64,000 nt of DNA from a virus. The stretch spans positions 27,973-91,972 of IMG/VR virus record IMGVR_UViG_3300046820_002290. One strand, written 5' to 3'. The position numbers and the translations under genes were made by a program. The notes below the pieces were generated by a model. It was not told the DNA's origin and searched no databases. It saw only the letters and a list, made by a program, of their open reading frames with translations. Positions 42,958-50,614 of the stretch are shown piece by piece. Each line of letters opens with the position of its first letter. The first letter of the stretch is position 1.

Positions 42958-44685
42958 ATGTCTTTAATCACTCCCATCCCTAACGGTCCGTTTTATTCTT
43001 CTCCATCGTATTACGTAAACTCTCCCCAGGGCTTCCTCATCGTTGGGAGTGGCCTTTCGGTTGCTCCTGATGGCACCTTGCTATCGGCGTCGAGTGCGGG
43101 TGGTACCGTTACCGGTGTTACCGCTGGCGTCGGCCTCTCGGGTGGCACAATCACTCTCGCAGGCACCATCAACCTGGTTCCCGCCACGAACTCCACTCTC
43201 GGTGGTATCAAGGTCGGTGCCAACCTGATTGTTGCTCCTGACGGTACGCTGTCGGCGTTGCCCCCAGGCACAGGAACTGTAAATAATATTACTCTCGGCA
43301 CAGGACTCATCGGCGGTGGTGGTGGCCCTGTCGTCAACATTTCGTTGGCTCCCGCCTCCAAGACCCAGTTCGGTGGCGTTGTCATCGGTAACGGTATTGA
43401 CGTTGTTGGTGGTTTGATTTCTCTGAGTGCTGCTACCACAGCAGCGGTGGGTGGCGTCCGCCTGGCAACTTCTGCCGAGGTTATTGCTGGTACGGACGCT
43501 AGCAAGGTTGTTACGCCTGCAACTCTGGCGGCAAAGACAGCCACCTTGCTGCGGCCGGGAATCGTACAGCTGTCGGACAGCGTAGCTATCGCTGATAGCA
43601 CCAAGGCTGCCACGCAGACTGCGGCGTTCACTGCAAATGCCGCTGCCGTAGCCGCTCAGGCAACTGCCAACGCAGCGCTGCCAAAAGCTGGCGGGGTGAT
43701 GACTGGCGTCATTACGTTCGCCGCTGGGCAAACATTCCCCGGTGTTGCTTTCCCGGTTGCTACTGCCAACTCGCTCGGTGTAATCTCCGCTGGCCCTGGC
43801 CTATCGGTTAATGCCTCTGGCGTTCTCAGCACGGTCAATAACGGAACTGTAACTGCCGTGACCGCAGGGGAAGGTCTCGGGGCTCCTGCAACTGGTAACA
43901 CCATTTCTACATCGGGCACACTTCGTGTCGTTCCCCCTAGCACAGATGGGACCAAGATTGGGGGTGTGAAGGCTGGCACCAACGTTTCAATTGCCTTTGA
44001 CGGAACCCTTAGCGTCCCTGGCTCCAACTTCATCGCAAGTAATAACCCCTATCTCTTCAATGGCTATGTCTGGCCTGCTCCGTTAGCTTCGCCCTCATTG
44101 CCTTTCCCTGGAGTCAACGGTCAGGTTCTGACTGTTATTGACAATGTTGCGGGGACAATCGGATGGACTAGCACAGGCACTCTGCAGTCGGTTGTTGCTG
44201 GTCCGGGGCTGACCGTCACTTCTACGCCGACAACTGCTACAGTTTCTTTGACGACGGTACCATCTATTACTGCCGGGAATTTTGGTGGGACCACGCTCAT
44301 ACCCACGCTGTCAGTCAATCAGTATGGGCAACTTGTTTCTGTAGGTGAGGCAAATTGTTACCCGCCTTTCCTTCAGGCCACGGTTACGGCTCCGCCTTCG
44401 CTGGTTCTTGACTTCACCACCAATAATACTAATTGGGAATACACTCTGCAAGGAAACACTACAATTATCAACCCCGTAAACGCTCAGTCGGGCCAAACGG
44501 GATATTTACTCCTGCGTCAAAATCCGCTGTCCCCTTACACAGTTACTTGGGACTCAAGCTGGAAGTGGGCTAATTTTGCCCCTTACGCAGGAAACCCTAC
44601 TCTGGCTGCCGTGGACATGATTCAATTCGTGGTTGTTGATCCTAACTATGTCGTTGTTACTGGCCTGATCGAAAACATAGGGTAA
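42958..44685 (+). CDS. Tail fibre of the PIPN-anchor family
   Basis: Predicted fibre of 575 residues. The anchor ITPIPNGPFYSSPSYY starts almost at residue 1. Linker modules (GTVTGVTAGVGLSGGTITLA, NLIVAPDGTLSALPPGTG), a VRLATSAEVIAGTDASKVVT unit and ALPKAGGVMTGVITFAAGQT follow. The C-terminal 110 residues (ATVTAPPSLVLDFTTNNTNW, then NTTIINPVNAQSGQTGYLLL and VDMIQFVVVD) resemble small beta domains found at fibre tips in many phages; receptor binding is inferred. Its stop codon is the TAA of the following element. Confidence 0.8.
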   Translation: MSLITPIPNGPFYSSPSYYVNSPQGFLIVGSGLSVAPDGTLLSASSAGGTVTGVTAGVGLSGGTITLAGTINLVPATNSTLGGIKVGANLIVAPDGTLSALPPGTGTVNNITLGTGLIGGGGGPVVNISLAPASKTQFGGVVIGNGIDVVGGLISLSAATTAAVGGVRLATSAEVIAGTDASKVVTPATLAAKTATLLRPGIVQLSDSVAIADSTKAATQTAAFTANAAAVAAQATANAALPKAGGVMTGVITFAAGQTFPGVAFPVATANSLGVISAGPGLSVNASGVLSTVNNGTVTAVTAGEGLGAPATGNTISTSGTLRVVPPSTDGTKIGGVKAGTNVSIAFDGTLSVPGSNFIASNNPYLFNGYVWPAPLASPSLPFPGVNGQVLTVIDNVAGTIGWTSTGTLQSVVAGPGLTVTSTPTTATVSLTTVPSITAGNFGGTTLIPTLSVNQYGQLVSVGEANCYPPFLQATVTAPPSLVLDFTTNNTNWEYTLQGNTTIINPVNAQSGQTGYLLLRQNPLSPYTVTWDSSWKWANFAPYAGNPTLAAVDMIQFVVVDPNYVVVTGLIENIG

Positions 44686-44688
44686 AAC
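44680..44688 (+). promoter_or_regulatory. Putative late promoter element overlapping a stop codon
   Basis: GGGTAAAACC whose TAA ends the fibre gene. The following endonuclease start is 66 bases away, the longest spacing seen, and the TAAC part is missing. Confidence 0.45.
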
Positions 44689-44754
44689 CTGACGGGTTGG
44701 TTGGTTTTCTTTAGCGAGTTTTCCAACCTTCCCAATAAACTCGCTACCAGTATT

Positions 44755-45579
44755 ATGCAACCACGTATTTATACGTACAAGATCACGTTTGAAGAGATTC
44801 CTCACTGGTATTGGGGAGTGCATAAAGAGAAGAGATATAGCGATGGGTATATGGGCTCTCCCGTGACTCATAAATGGATGTGGGATTTCTATACGCCGAA
44901 GATTCAGATTTTGGAGTTCTTCCCTTACACAGAAGAGGGATGGAAGCAAGCAAACTTAGTTGAAGACAGATTGATTAAACCAGACTTAAATGACCCGCTC
45001 TGTCTAAATGAGGGTTGCGGAGCTCGAGTTTCCAGGGAAGCCGCACAGCGTGGTGGATACAAGATGAAAGGAGTTCCCAAGACCGGTGAGCACCGCAAGA
45101 AGATAGGTGATGGCAACAGGGGGAAGAAAAGAAGTCCAGAGTACTGTCAGGCTCTTTCCGAACGGAATAAGGGAAGAATTTTAACCGAGGAACAAAAGGC
45201 TCAACGAAGTGCATCCATGCGTCAATTCTACCAAGAAAATCCCGAGGCTAGGCAGAAAAAATCAGAAGAGGGTAGTCAAAGAAAGTGGTATCACAACTCT
45301 GCAACGGGGGAAACTCGCCATTGTGTAGAGGCCCCTTCTCCTGAATGGAAAGAGGGTAGACCAATTGAATACTTAGGGGCCCCATGGTGGACGGATGGCA
45401 AACAAAATAGAAGGTCTCTTGAAAAACCGGGGCCCGAGTGGGAGCGAGGTATAAGCAATCACCCGAGTAAAAGGCGATTCCGGTGCACACTAACCGGGTT
45501 TGTTTCTAGTTCCGCCGGACTCACAAAGTATCAAAATTCACGGGGGATTGACACCTCAAATCGCGTTCGCGTTGAGTGA
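44755..45579 (+). CDS. GIY-YIG-like homing endonuclease with NUMOD repeats
   Basis: Probable mobile endonuclease of 274 residues. IYTYKITFEEIPHWYWGVHK then SDGYMGS follows the GIY-YIG layout (YTY for GIY, YWG for YIG) with a Glu in EDRLIKP as candidate metal ligand. A basic middle with GVPKTGEHRKKIGDGNRGKK and RSPEYCQALSERNKGR is of NUMOD3 type. Two C-terminal units, KWYHNSATGETRHC and APWWTDGKQNRRSLEKPGPE, match the C-terminal module of the HNH-like protein at 13.2 kb. The ATG is chosen over an upstream in-frame TTG. It splits the fibre array before the glycosyltransferase gene. Confidence 0.68.
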   Translation: MQPRIYTYKITFEEIPHWYWGVHKEKRYSDGYMGSPVTHKWMWDFYTPKIQILEFFPYTEEGWKQANLVEDRLIKPDLNDPLCLNEGCGARVSREAAQRGGYKMKGVPKTGEHRKKIGDGNRGKKRSPEYCQALSERNKGRILTEEQKAQRSASMRQFYQENPEARQKKSEEGSQRKWYHNSATGETRHCVEAPSPEWKEGRPIEYLGAPWWTDGKQNRRSLEKPGPEWERGISNHPSKRRFRCTLTGFVSSSAGLTKYQNSRGIDTSNRVRVE

Positions 45580-45628
45580 TTTACCAGCGGTCGCATTAAG
45601 CTAAAATCACATTACACATCAGCAACCA

Positions 45629-46564
45629 ATGTCCGACAAAAAATACTCGATCTTTACCCACCAGGGTGGATTAGGGAAGTCGATCGCAGCAACCGCTGTG
45701 GCCCAAGCTATCAAGAATAATTTCAAAGACAGAGAACTCATCGTGGTCACACCCTGGCCGGAGTTGTGGGTGAACCTCCCGTTTGTTTACCGGGTTTTTC
45801 CACTCGGCAACACCAGTTACTTTTATGAAGAATTCGTGAGAGACAAGGGTTCTCTCATCTTTGGTAATGAACCATATTACACGCACACCCACATTAATCA
45901 TGAGCTCCCGCTTGCAGAAAGCTGGTGCAAGATGTATCAAATAGAATTCAAAGGCGAAAAGCCGATGATTCGTATCAACAGTGAACAACGTAAGGCAATC
46001 CGTAACTTTTACGAACCCAAGTTCGAGGGTAAAGACCTCCTGATTCTTCATTGCTGCGGGGGCCTCTATCAAAATGAGAAAGCGTTTTGCTGGCAAAGGG
46101 ACATGCCTTATGAGGTAGCCACCAAGGTCGCTAAGCATTTTCAACAGAAGGGAATGTATGTGATGCAGATCACACGACCAGCAAGTTACAAAATCCCGGA
46201 CGTATTTGTGCGAAATGAACAATTATCGCAGACTGAACTCGTAGGCTTGCTGGAACTGTCTTCCAAGCGTCTACTCATTGATTCGAGCCTTCAACACGCT
46301 TCAATGGGCCTCGGTTTACCCTCAGTTGTTCTTTGGAACGCAACCGATCCCTTGCTATTCGGATATCCTTTCCACACAAACATCGTAGCCAAACAGAAAC
46401 CTCACAAGCCATTGCCTGGCGCATTTTTGTTTGATTATAGCTTCGATGGTTCAGAAAATGAGTGGCCCTATGAGGAAGGGGACGAAAAAGACTTGTTTAA
46501 TGTAGACGAGATTATCTCAGCCTTGGAAGCTCAAACTAACGAACCCAAAAAAGGATTCGCATAG
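45629..46564 (+). CDS. Glycosyltransferase, GT9/heptosyltransferase-like
   Basis: Predicted GT-B glycosyltransferase of 311 residues. The N-terminus has IFTHQGGLGKSIAATAVAQA, the Gly-rich first loop of this fold, then IVVTPWPELWVNLPFVYRVF. The C-terminal half holds LVGLLELSSKRLLIDSSLQH followed by ASMGLGLPSVVLWNATDP, matching the donor-binding region of family 9 enzymes (GPxHLAxAxGxPxVxLxG pattern). The likely reaction is transfer of a sugar from a nucleotide-sugar donor. Substrate is unknown: fibre proteins, phage DNA or host envelope are all possible. No GGGTAAAA element precedes it; GCTAAAATCACATTACAC at about 45600 may replace it. Confidence 0.65.
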   Translation: MSDKKYSIFTHQGGLGKSIAATAVAQAIKNNFKDRELIVVTPWPELWVNLPFVYRVFPLGNTSYFYEEFVRDKGSLIFGNEPYYTHTHINHELPLAESWCKMYQIEFKGEKPMIRINSEQRKAIRNFYEPKFEGKDLLILHCCGGLYQNEKAFCWQRDMPYEVATKVAKHFQQKGMYVMQITRPASYKIPDVFVRNEQLSQTELVGLLELSSKRLLIDSSLQHASMGLGLPSVVLWNATDPLLFGYPFHTNIVAKQKPHKPLPGAFLFDYSFDGSENEWPYEEGDEKDLFNVDEIISALEAQTNEPKKGFA

Positions 46565-46578
46565 TTTGCTTCGCAAAC
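46564..46578. repeat. Short hairpin repeat GTTTGC-TTC-GCAAAC
   Basis: A perfect six-base stem with a TTC loop, overlapping the end of the glycosyltransferase gene. The same hairpin recurs at 53705, and the GC-NNN-GC pattern recurs in two intergenic clusters. Confidence 0.7.
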
Positions 46579-46588
46579 CTGACACCAC

Positions 46589-46615
46589 GGGAGCCGCAAG
46601 GCTCCCTTTCTCTTT
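46589..46615 (+). terminator. Intrinsic terminator
   Basis: GGGAGCC, loop GCAA, GGCTCCC, then TTTCTCTTT. The seven-base stem with a GNRA loop lies 24 bases after the glycosyltransferase stop. Confidence 0.85.
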
Positions 46616-46621
46616 GGCAAC

Positions 46622-46630
46622 GGGTAAAAC
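46622..46630 (+). promoter_or_regulatory. Putative late promoter element GGGTAAAAC
   Basis: GGGTAAAACCCCCATAGC directly after a terminator and 29 bases before the next ATG. Confidence 0.55.
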
Positions 46631-46659
46631 CCCCATAGCACCTAACCCGTTTGCATAAT

Positions 46660-47148
46660 ATGCCCGCCATCGTCTTTCCGCCATCGCCGGCACTCAACGA
46701 TGTCTACCCCTTGGACCCCGGCACTTCCGGAGTCACCCAATACAAGTGGGACGGCACCAAGTGGGTAGCTGTGCCCACTGCAATCAACCTTGGCTCCCCA
46801 AACCAAGGCGCCTTTAACGATTATCAATGGCCGCCTACCGCAGGTGCGGCTGGGCGCCAGTTGACAACGGATGGCCTCGGCAACCTGACATGGAGTGGCG
46901 AAGCCGATGTGAGCATCCAGGCTCTTGGCCTCTCCACATTGATTGACGGAGTTTCGAGCACCTACACATTGACCGAACTCGGCACCCCAACATTCTTCAC
47001 TCCGACCCCCTCTACCAACATCGTGGTCTTCCTGGGCGGCGTACCGCAGACGCCCACAGGATACTCAGTGACTGGCAACCAAATCACTTTCACCGGTGTG
47101 CCGCCGGCTGGTACGACTTTCTACGGAATCTCGAACGTTGTGGTATAA
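46660..47148 (+). CDS. Short fibre-type protein
   Basis: Probable virion fibre component of 162 residues. The start AIVFPPSPALNDVYPLDPGT then VTQYKWDGTKWVAVPTAINL is the FPPxP...WDGTxW module also found at 6.3 and 53.9 kb. A FNDYQWPPTAGAAGRQLTTD unit follows, and the C-terminus (NIVVFLGGVPQTPTGYSVTG) matches the FVFLGGVxQxPG modules of the 1644-residue protein. The ATG is taken rather than a TTG three codons upstream. It forms its own promoter unit within the fibre array. Confidence 0.7.
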   Translation: MPAIVFPPSPALNDVYPLDPGTSGVTQYKWDGTKWVAVPTAINLGSPNQGAFNDYQWPPTAGAAGRQLTTDGLGNLTWSGEADVSIQALGLSTLIDGVSSTYTLTELGTPTFFTPTPSTNIVVFLGGVPQTPTGYSVTGNQITFTGVPPAGTTFYGISNVVV

Positions 47149-47162
47149 ACTTGACGGCAGTA

Positions 47163-47171
47163 GGGTAAAAG
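47163..47171 (+). promoter_or_regulatory. Putative late promoter element GGGTAAAAG
   Basis: GGGTAAAAGCAGTTTAC, 32 bases before a GTG start. Confidence 0.55.
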
Positions 47172-47203
47172 CAGTTTACAGGAAATAGTTTGGAGTTAGC
47201 TTC

Positions 47204-48169
47204 GTGGCTTTGACTCGTGCTCAGCTCTTGAGTGGCGATGGCTCACAAGGATTTGTTCTCCCTGGACAAGTACAAGCAGTCACCGCCGGAACAGGCGTAA
47301 CAATCTCTCCCACAGGTGCTCTGTCGATTAATACGGCAGACCCGGCATTCAACGCATTTATTCGTACTAACGCCGCTGGGGCTTTTAACGGTTATGTCTG
47401 GCCCGCTGGCCCTGGCACGGTCGGTCAGCAACTAACACTGGCTGCAGGCAACGCTCTTGTGTGGAGCGACTCCGACGGCATCCCCTGGACGACCCTCGGT
47501 CAGCTTGTCGTAGGTACGGGCGTAGGCACCGACATTCTGCTTAATGCAGGGGCAGACACTGCGGTGTTGATGGCGGATTCGAGCACTGCCAGCGGCCTAG
47601 CATATAGCGACTCTGTGACGAGCGCGATGCAGGTTCCGTCAGGCACCACTCTGCAGCAGCCTGCCACTCCCTCGATCGGTCAACTTCGCTACAACACCGA
47701 CCTTGACCAGTTTGAAGGATACCTGGGCGCTGTTCCGGCGTGGGCTCCGATTGGCGGTTCTCTCAATCCGGCCACCCTCGCAGAAGCTGCCGCCGGTGTC
47801 TTAACCACCGTCTACTCTTCCCCCGAAACCGCTGTACCGAAAGATGCCTCCGGTATGACCGGTGCTGCCATCCTCCCAGCAGGTACATCCGCACAGCAAC
47901 CGGCAGCCCCGGTCGACGGGATGTTCCGTTTTAATACCACCAACGATGCGTTTGAGGGATACGGTCAGAATCTGACTTCTTGGGAACCGCTGATGCCCAC
48001 GGGTGCGGCGACCGATAAGACTGTTTACCTTAACAACCAGACAATTACAGCGAACTATACCATTCCTACGGCACCCATTATCAAGAATGGTCTTTCCGCT
48101 GGACCCATCACAATTTCCGCTGGCGTCACCGTCACAGTGCCTGCCGGTCAGGCATGGTCGATTGTTTAA
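47204..48169 (+). CDS. Tail fibre protein
   Basis: Predicted fibre of 321 residues with GTG start. It begins with RAQLLSGDGSQGFVLPGQVQ, then GTGVTISPTGALSINT, and shares FNGYVWPAGPGTVGQQLTLA with the preceding gene. Two copies of a unit with GTxxQQPAxPxxGxxRxNT...FEGY occur, the second with VPKDASGMTGAAILPAGTSA, a module common to the next three fibres. The C-terminus NGLSAGPITISAGVTVTVPA followed by GQAWSIV is an ending frequent in phage fibres. It lies 18 bases upstream of a glycine-rich adhesin, probably in the same transcript. Confidence 0.78.
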   Translation: MALTRAQLLSGDGSQGFVLPGQVQAVTAGTGVTISPTGALSINTADPAFNAFIRTNAAGAFNGYVWPAGPGTVGQQLTLAAGNALVWSDSDGIPWTTLGQLVVGTGVGTDILLNAGADTAVLMADSSTASGLAYSDSVTSAMQVPSGTTLQQPATPSIGQLRYNTDLDQFEGYLGAVPAWAPIGGSLNPATLAEAAAGVLTTVYSSPETAVPKDASGMTGAAILPAGTSAQQPAAPVDGMFRFNTTNDAFEGYGQNLTSWEPLMPTGAATDKTVYLNNQTITANYTIPTAPIIKNGLSAGPITISAGVTVTVPAGQAWSIV

Positions 48170-48187
48170 TCCCGTCTTTACCTGAAC

Positions 48188-49588
48188 ATGGCTACTCTTC
48201 AAGTTACAAATTTACAGAATACGGCGGCGACCGTTACCAACGTATCCCTACTCGCTGACGGGACGACAACCCTGGTTCTTAACTCGACGGGAACCGCACG
48301 CACTGGCGGCATCCGCTACAATGCAGGCAGCCTGGAAGTTTACACTTCCGGTGGAGTCTGGGCGCCTATCGGTGGTGGTGGAGGTGGCGTTAGCAGTGTG
48401 ACTGCTTCAGCCCCCCTGGTCTCCAGCGGCGGCGCAACCCCGAATGTTACTGCAACTCTGGCTACTGCAGCTCAGGCGGCGGCTGGAACTAGCAACGTGG
48501 TTCTTTCCACGCCCGAGTTTTCAGTGCCGAAGGATGCTTCCGGCATGACTGGTGCGGCAATCTTACCGTCAGGAACTGACCTGCAACGTGCTGCGATTGC
48601 CAGCCCTGTGGTCGGTATGACCCGCTTTAACACCGATAGCGGGTATGAGGAGGTTTATACCGGAGCAACTAAGGGTTGGCGCTCACTGGATTTCCTATAC
48701 GTCCCTGACCCTTTACCGGCGGACTTAACTATCTCCGCAAACACTACTCTGTCCGGGGTTATTAACTGTAATAACTTCACAGTAAACGCTGGCGTTACTC
48801 TTACAGTTGGTAGCCAGTCCCTCATCATTTATTGCGCCGGTACTGCTACGATTAACGGCACCGTAAATGCAAATGGTGCAGGACCGGTTGGAGGACCTCC
48901 AACTTTCAATAGCGTTTCTTCTGGCTCACTAACTGTAAATGGAGCGTACGGGGTTGGTCCGGGGCAAAGCCGAAGAACTTACAACCCTAGTGACTTTTTA
49001 CCGGGGTCGGGGGGTAATTCTGCCGGTCTTGAGCTAGGGGGCGGTTTTGGAGCGGGTTCAGGAGGTACGAACGGAGGAGGCACCGGTGGTGGAGGATTTG
49101 TCGTCCGGGCTGCCGGCAATATTACCGTATCCGCAACTGGGGTCATTACGGCAAATGGGACTAGCGGGGGTTCAACCGTCGGCGGAAGTAGCGGTTTTTA
49201 CGTAATTCCAGGATCTGGTGGCGGGTCTGGGGGAGCTGTAATCCTGCATTCTGACAAAAACATCACAATGGCGGGATCCATCTCCGTTCAAGGCGGTAGT
49301 GGAGGTGCTGGAACAACAACTTATTCTTCCAACCCTGCCGTAGGAGGTGGAGGTGGAGGTGGAGGTGGTTTTATCATCCTACAAGCTGGCGGAACGCTCT
49401 CAAACACGGGGACTACCTCCCTCACCGGTGGCGGTGGCGGGACCACAAATAATATTGCAACAGGATTTGGTTTGTCTGGCTCCCCAGGAGCCTCGTACGG
49501 GGGTGCCGGGGGCGGCGGTGGTGGATCTGGCGTAAACGCCACAGCGGGTGCAGCCGGTCAATACCTTACTTCCGGAAGTCCTTTTTAA
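48188..49588 (+). CDS. Glycine-rich tail adhesin
   Basis: Predicted receptor-binding adhesin of 466 residues. The N-terminus (LQVTNLQNTAATVTNVSLLA) and the module VPKDASGMTGAAILPSGTDL are shared with the fibres at 50.6 and 52.5 kb. A beta part (ADLTISANTTLSGVINCNNF) is followed by about 230 residues of glycine-rich sequence with runs such as GGGTGGGGFVV, GSGGGSGGAVILHSDKN and VGGGGGGGGGFIILQAGG. This resembles poly-glycine-II adhesins such as gp38 of T-even-like phage S16, where glycine blocks pack side by side and display variable loops. The ending is GQYLTSGSPF. A paired small gene follows after three bases. Confidence 0.78.
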   Translation: MATLQVTNLQNTAATVTNVSLLADGTTTLVLNSTGTARTGGIRYNAGSLEVYTSGGVWAPIGGGGGGVSSVTASAPLVSSGGATPNVTATLATAAQAAAGTSNVVLSTPEFSVPKDASGMTGAAILPSGTDLQRAAIASPVVGMTRFNTDSGYEEVYTGATKGWRSLDFLYVPDPLPADLTISANTTLSGVINCNNFTVNAGVTLTVGSQSLIIYCAGTATINGTVNANGAGPVGGPPTFNSVSSGSLTVNGAYGVGPGQSRRTYNPSDFLPGSGGNSAGLELGGGFGAGSGGTNGGGTGGGGFVVRAAGNITVSATGVITANGTSGGSTVGGSSGFYVIPGSGGGSGGAVILHSDKNITMAGSISVQGGSGGAGTTTYSSNPAVGGGGGGGGGFIILQAGGTLSNTGTTSLTGGGGGTTNNIATGFGLSGSPGASYGGAGGGGGGSGVNATAGAAGQYLTSGSPF

Positions 49589-49591
49589 GCC

Positions 49592-50389
49592 ATGAAATTA
49601 CTCATCCTCTTTAATAATCAACCGCTGATCTATGATGTTGAAAGCAGCGAAACAACTCAAGAAATTTTATCATCATTAGGCGTCAGTGATCCCTCCTTGT
49701 ACCAGGAGTTTTCAGAATCTGATTTTGATCCCGCCTGTTACAGTTTTGTTTCAGCATTCTCCCTAGCCGAAGGTGTAGTTTCCTTCAATCTGCCGGACGC
49801 CAAGGTTCAAGCTAGCAACACCGTCAAAGTCCAGCATGCCGCAACCGAGCAAGCCGTAACCGCAGGTTACTCCGACACCGTTATCGCATCTCAATCCGGC
49901 CTCCCCGAAGGTGACCGTTTGCCAGAGATTCAGGCTGTTATCAGCGAAGTTAACTTCCTCGCCTACCAACTCTCGGACAACCTCGCCAAAATCGACGCTG
50001 CTACCGACGTAGAAACCGTTTACAACATTGTACAACAGCCTTCTGGCATCATTAATACCGGTCGTGGCGGTGACGGTCAGGCTGGTCCTTTGGATCTCAA
50101 CCTGTCGTACTTCCCCGAACTTAACGATATGCCTGGCTACACTCAGGCTGATCTCGAGTTGTTTATCCCTGGCACCAACACCGTAATCCCCTACGACCCC
50201 GAGCTTCCGGCACCTTACACCTTTGATTCTGCGGGTAACTGCTTTAAGAACAACGACTGGCGCCTAGTCATTCGTTACGCTGGTGGCGGAGCTGTGTTGC
50301 GGACCATCACGGTTGAGGAAGGTAATAACCAGGACGTGGCATGGACTTATAACCCTGCTATTCCCGGTGGTGGTTCACATTCGGCCTAA
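49592..50389 (+). CDS. Adhesin-linked accessory protein, paralogue A
   Basis: A 265-residue protein whose first 75 residues (LLILFNNQPLIYDVESSETT, then SDPSLYQEFSESDFDPACYS) are clearly related to the gene after the second glycine-rich adhesin. A helical segment follows (EIQAVISEVNFLAYQLSDNL), and the last 110 residues form an extra beta-rich domain (DLELFIPGTNTVIPYDPELP) absent from the paralogue. Because both paralogues directly follow a glycine-rich adhesin, I infer a tail-fibre assembly chaperone or adhesin partner. No known domain recognised. Confidence 0.6.
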   Translation: MKLLILFNNQPLIYDVESSETTQEILSSLGVSDPSLYQEFSESDFDPACYSFVSAFSLAEGVVSFNLPDAKVQASNTVKVQHAATEQAVTAGYSDTVIASQSGLPEGDRLPEIQAVISEVNFLAYQLSDNLAKIDAATDVETVYNIVQQPSGIINTGRGGDGQAGPLDLNLSYFPELNDMPGYTQADLELFIPGTNTVIPYDPELPAPYTFDSAGNCFKNNDWRLVIRYAGGGAVLRTITVEEGNNQDVAWTYNPAIPGGGSHSA

Positions 50390-50406
50390 GTGCGGTTAGC
50401 GTGTTG

Positions 50407-50533
50407 GGTTGCCTAACGGCAACCAGGTCGGGTGCTACGCACCCTCCCGCAATTTTCGCAAAATAGTTTCAAACATTTCTCGCACAAAATCCGAGGAGGA
50501 GTGCGCAGCACTCCGACTGGTTGCGAAGCAACC
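50407..50533. repeat. Cluster of four short hairpin repeats
   Basis: In the 225-base gap after the accessory gene: GGTTGCC-TAAC-GGCAACC (50407-50424), GGGTGC-TAC-GCACCC (50430-50444), GGAGTGC-GCA-GCACTCC (50498-50514) and GGTTGC-GAA-GCAACC (50519-50533). All stems are perfect. None has a following T-run, so they are not ordinary terminators. I see no gene in this gap. Confidence 0.8.
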
Positions 50534-50575
50534 CAATCGCCCACCGCAAACCACCAGCAAACACACTCGACGGCA

Positions 50576-50584
50576 GGGTAAAAC
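50576..50584 (+). promoter_or_regulatory. Putative late promoter element GGGTAAAAC
   Basis: GGGTAAAACCAACCTAACGG; the 22 bases from here match the copy at 52433 except for two positions. It is 30 bases before the next ATG. Confidence 0.6.
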
Positions 50585-50614
50585 CAACCTAACGGTCCAA
50601 TCACGCGAAATAAA

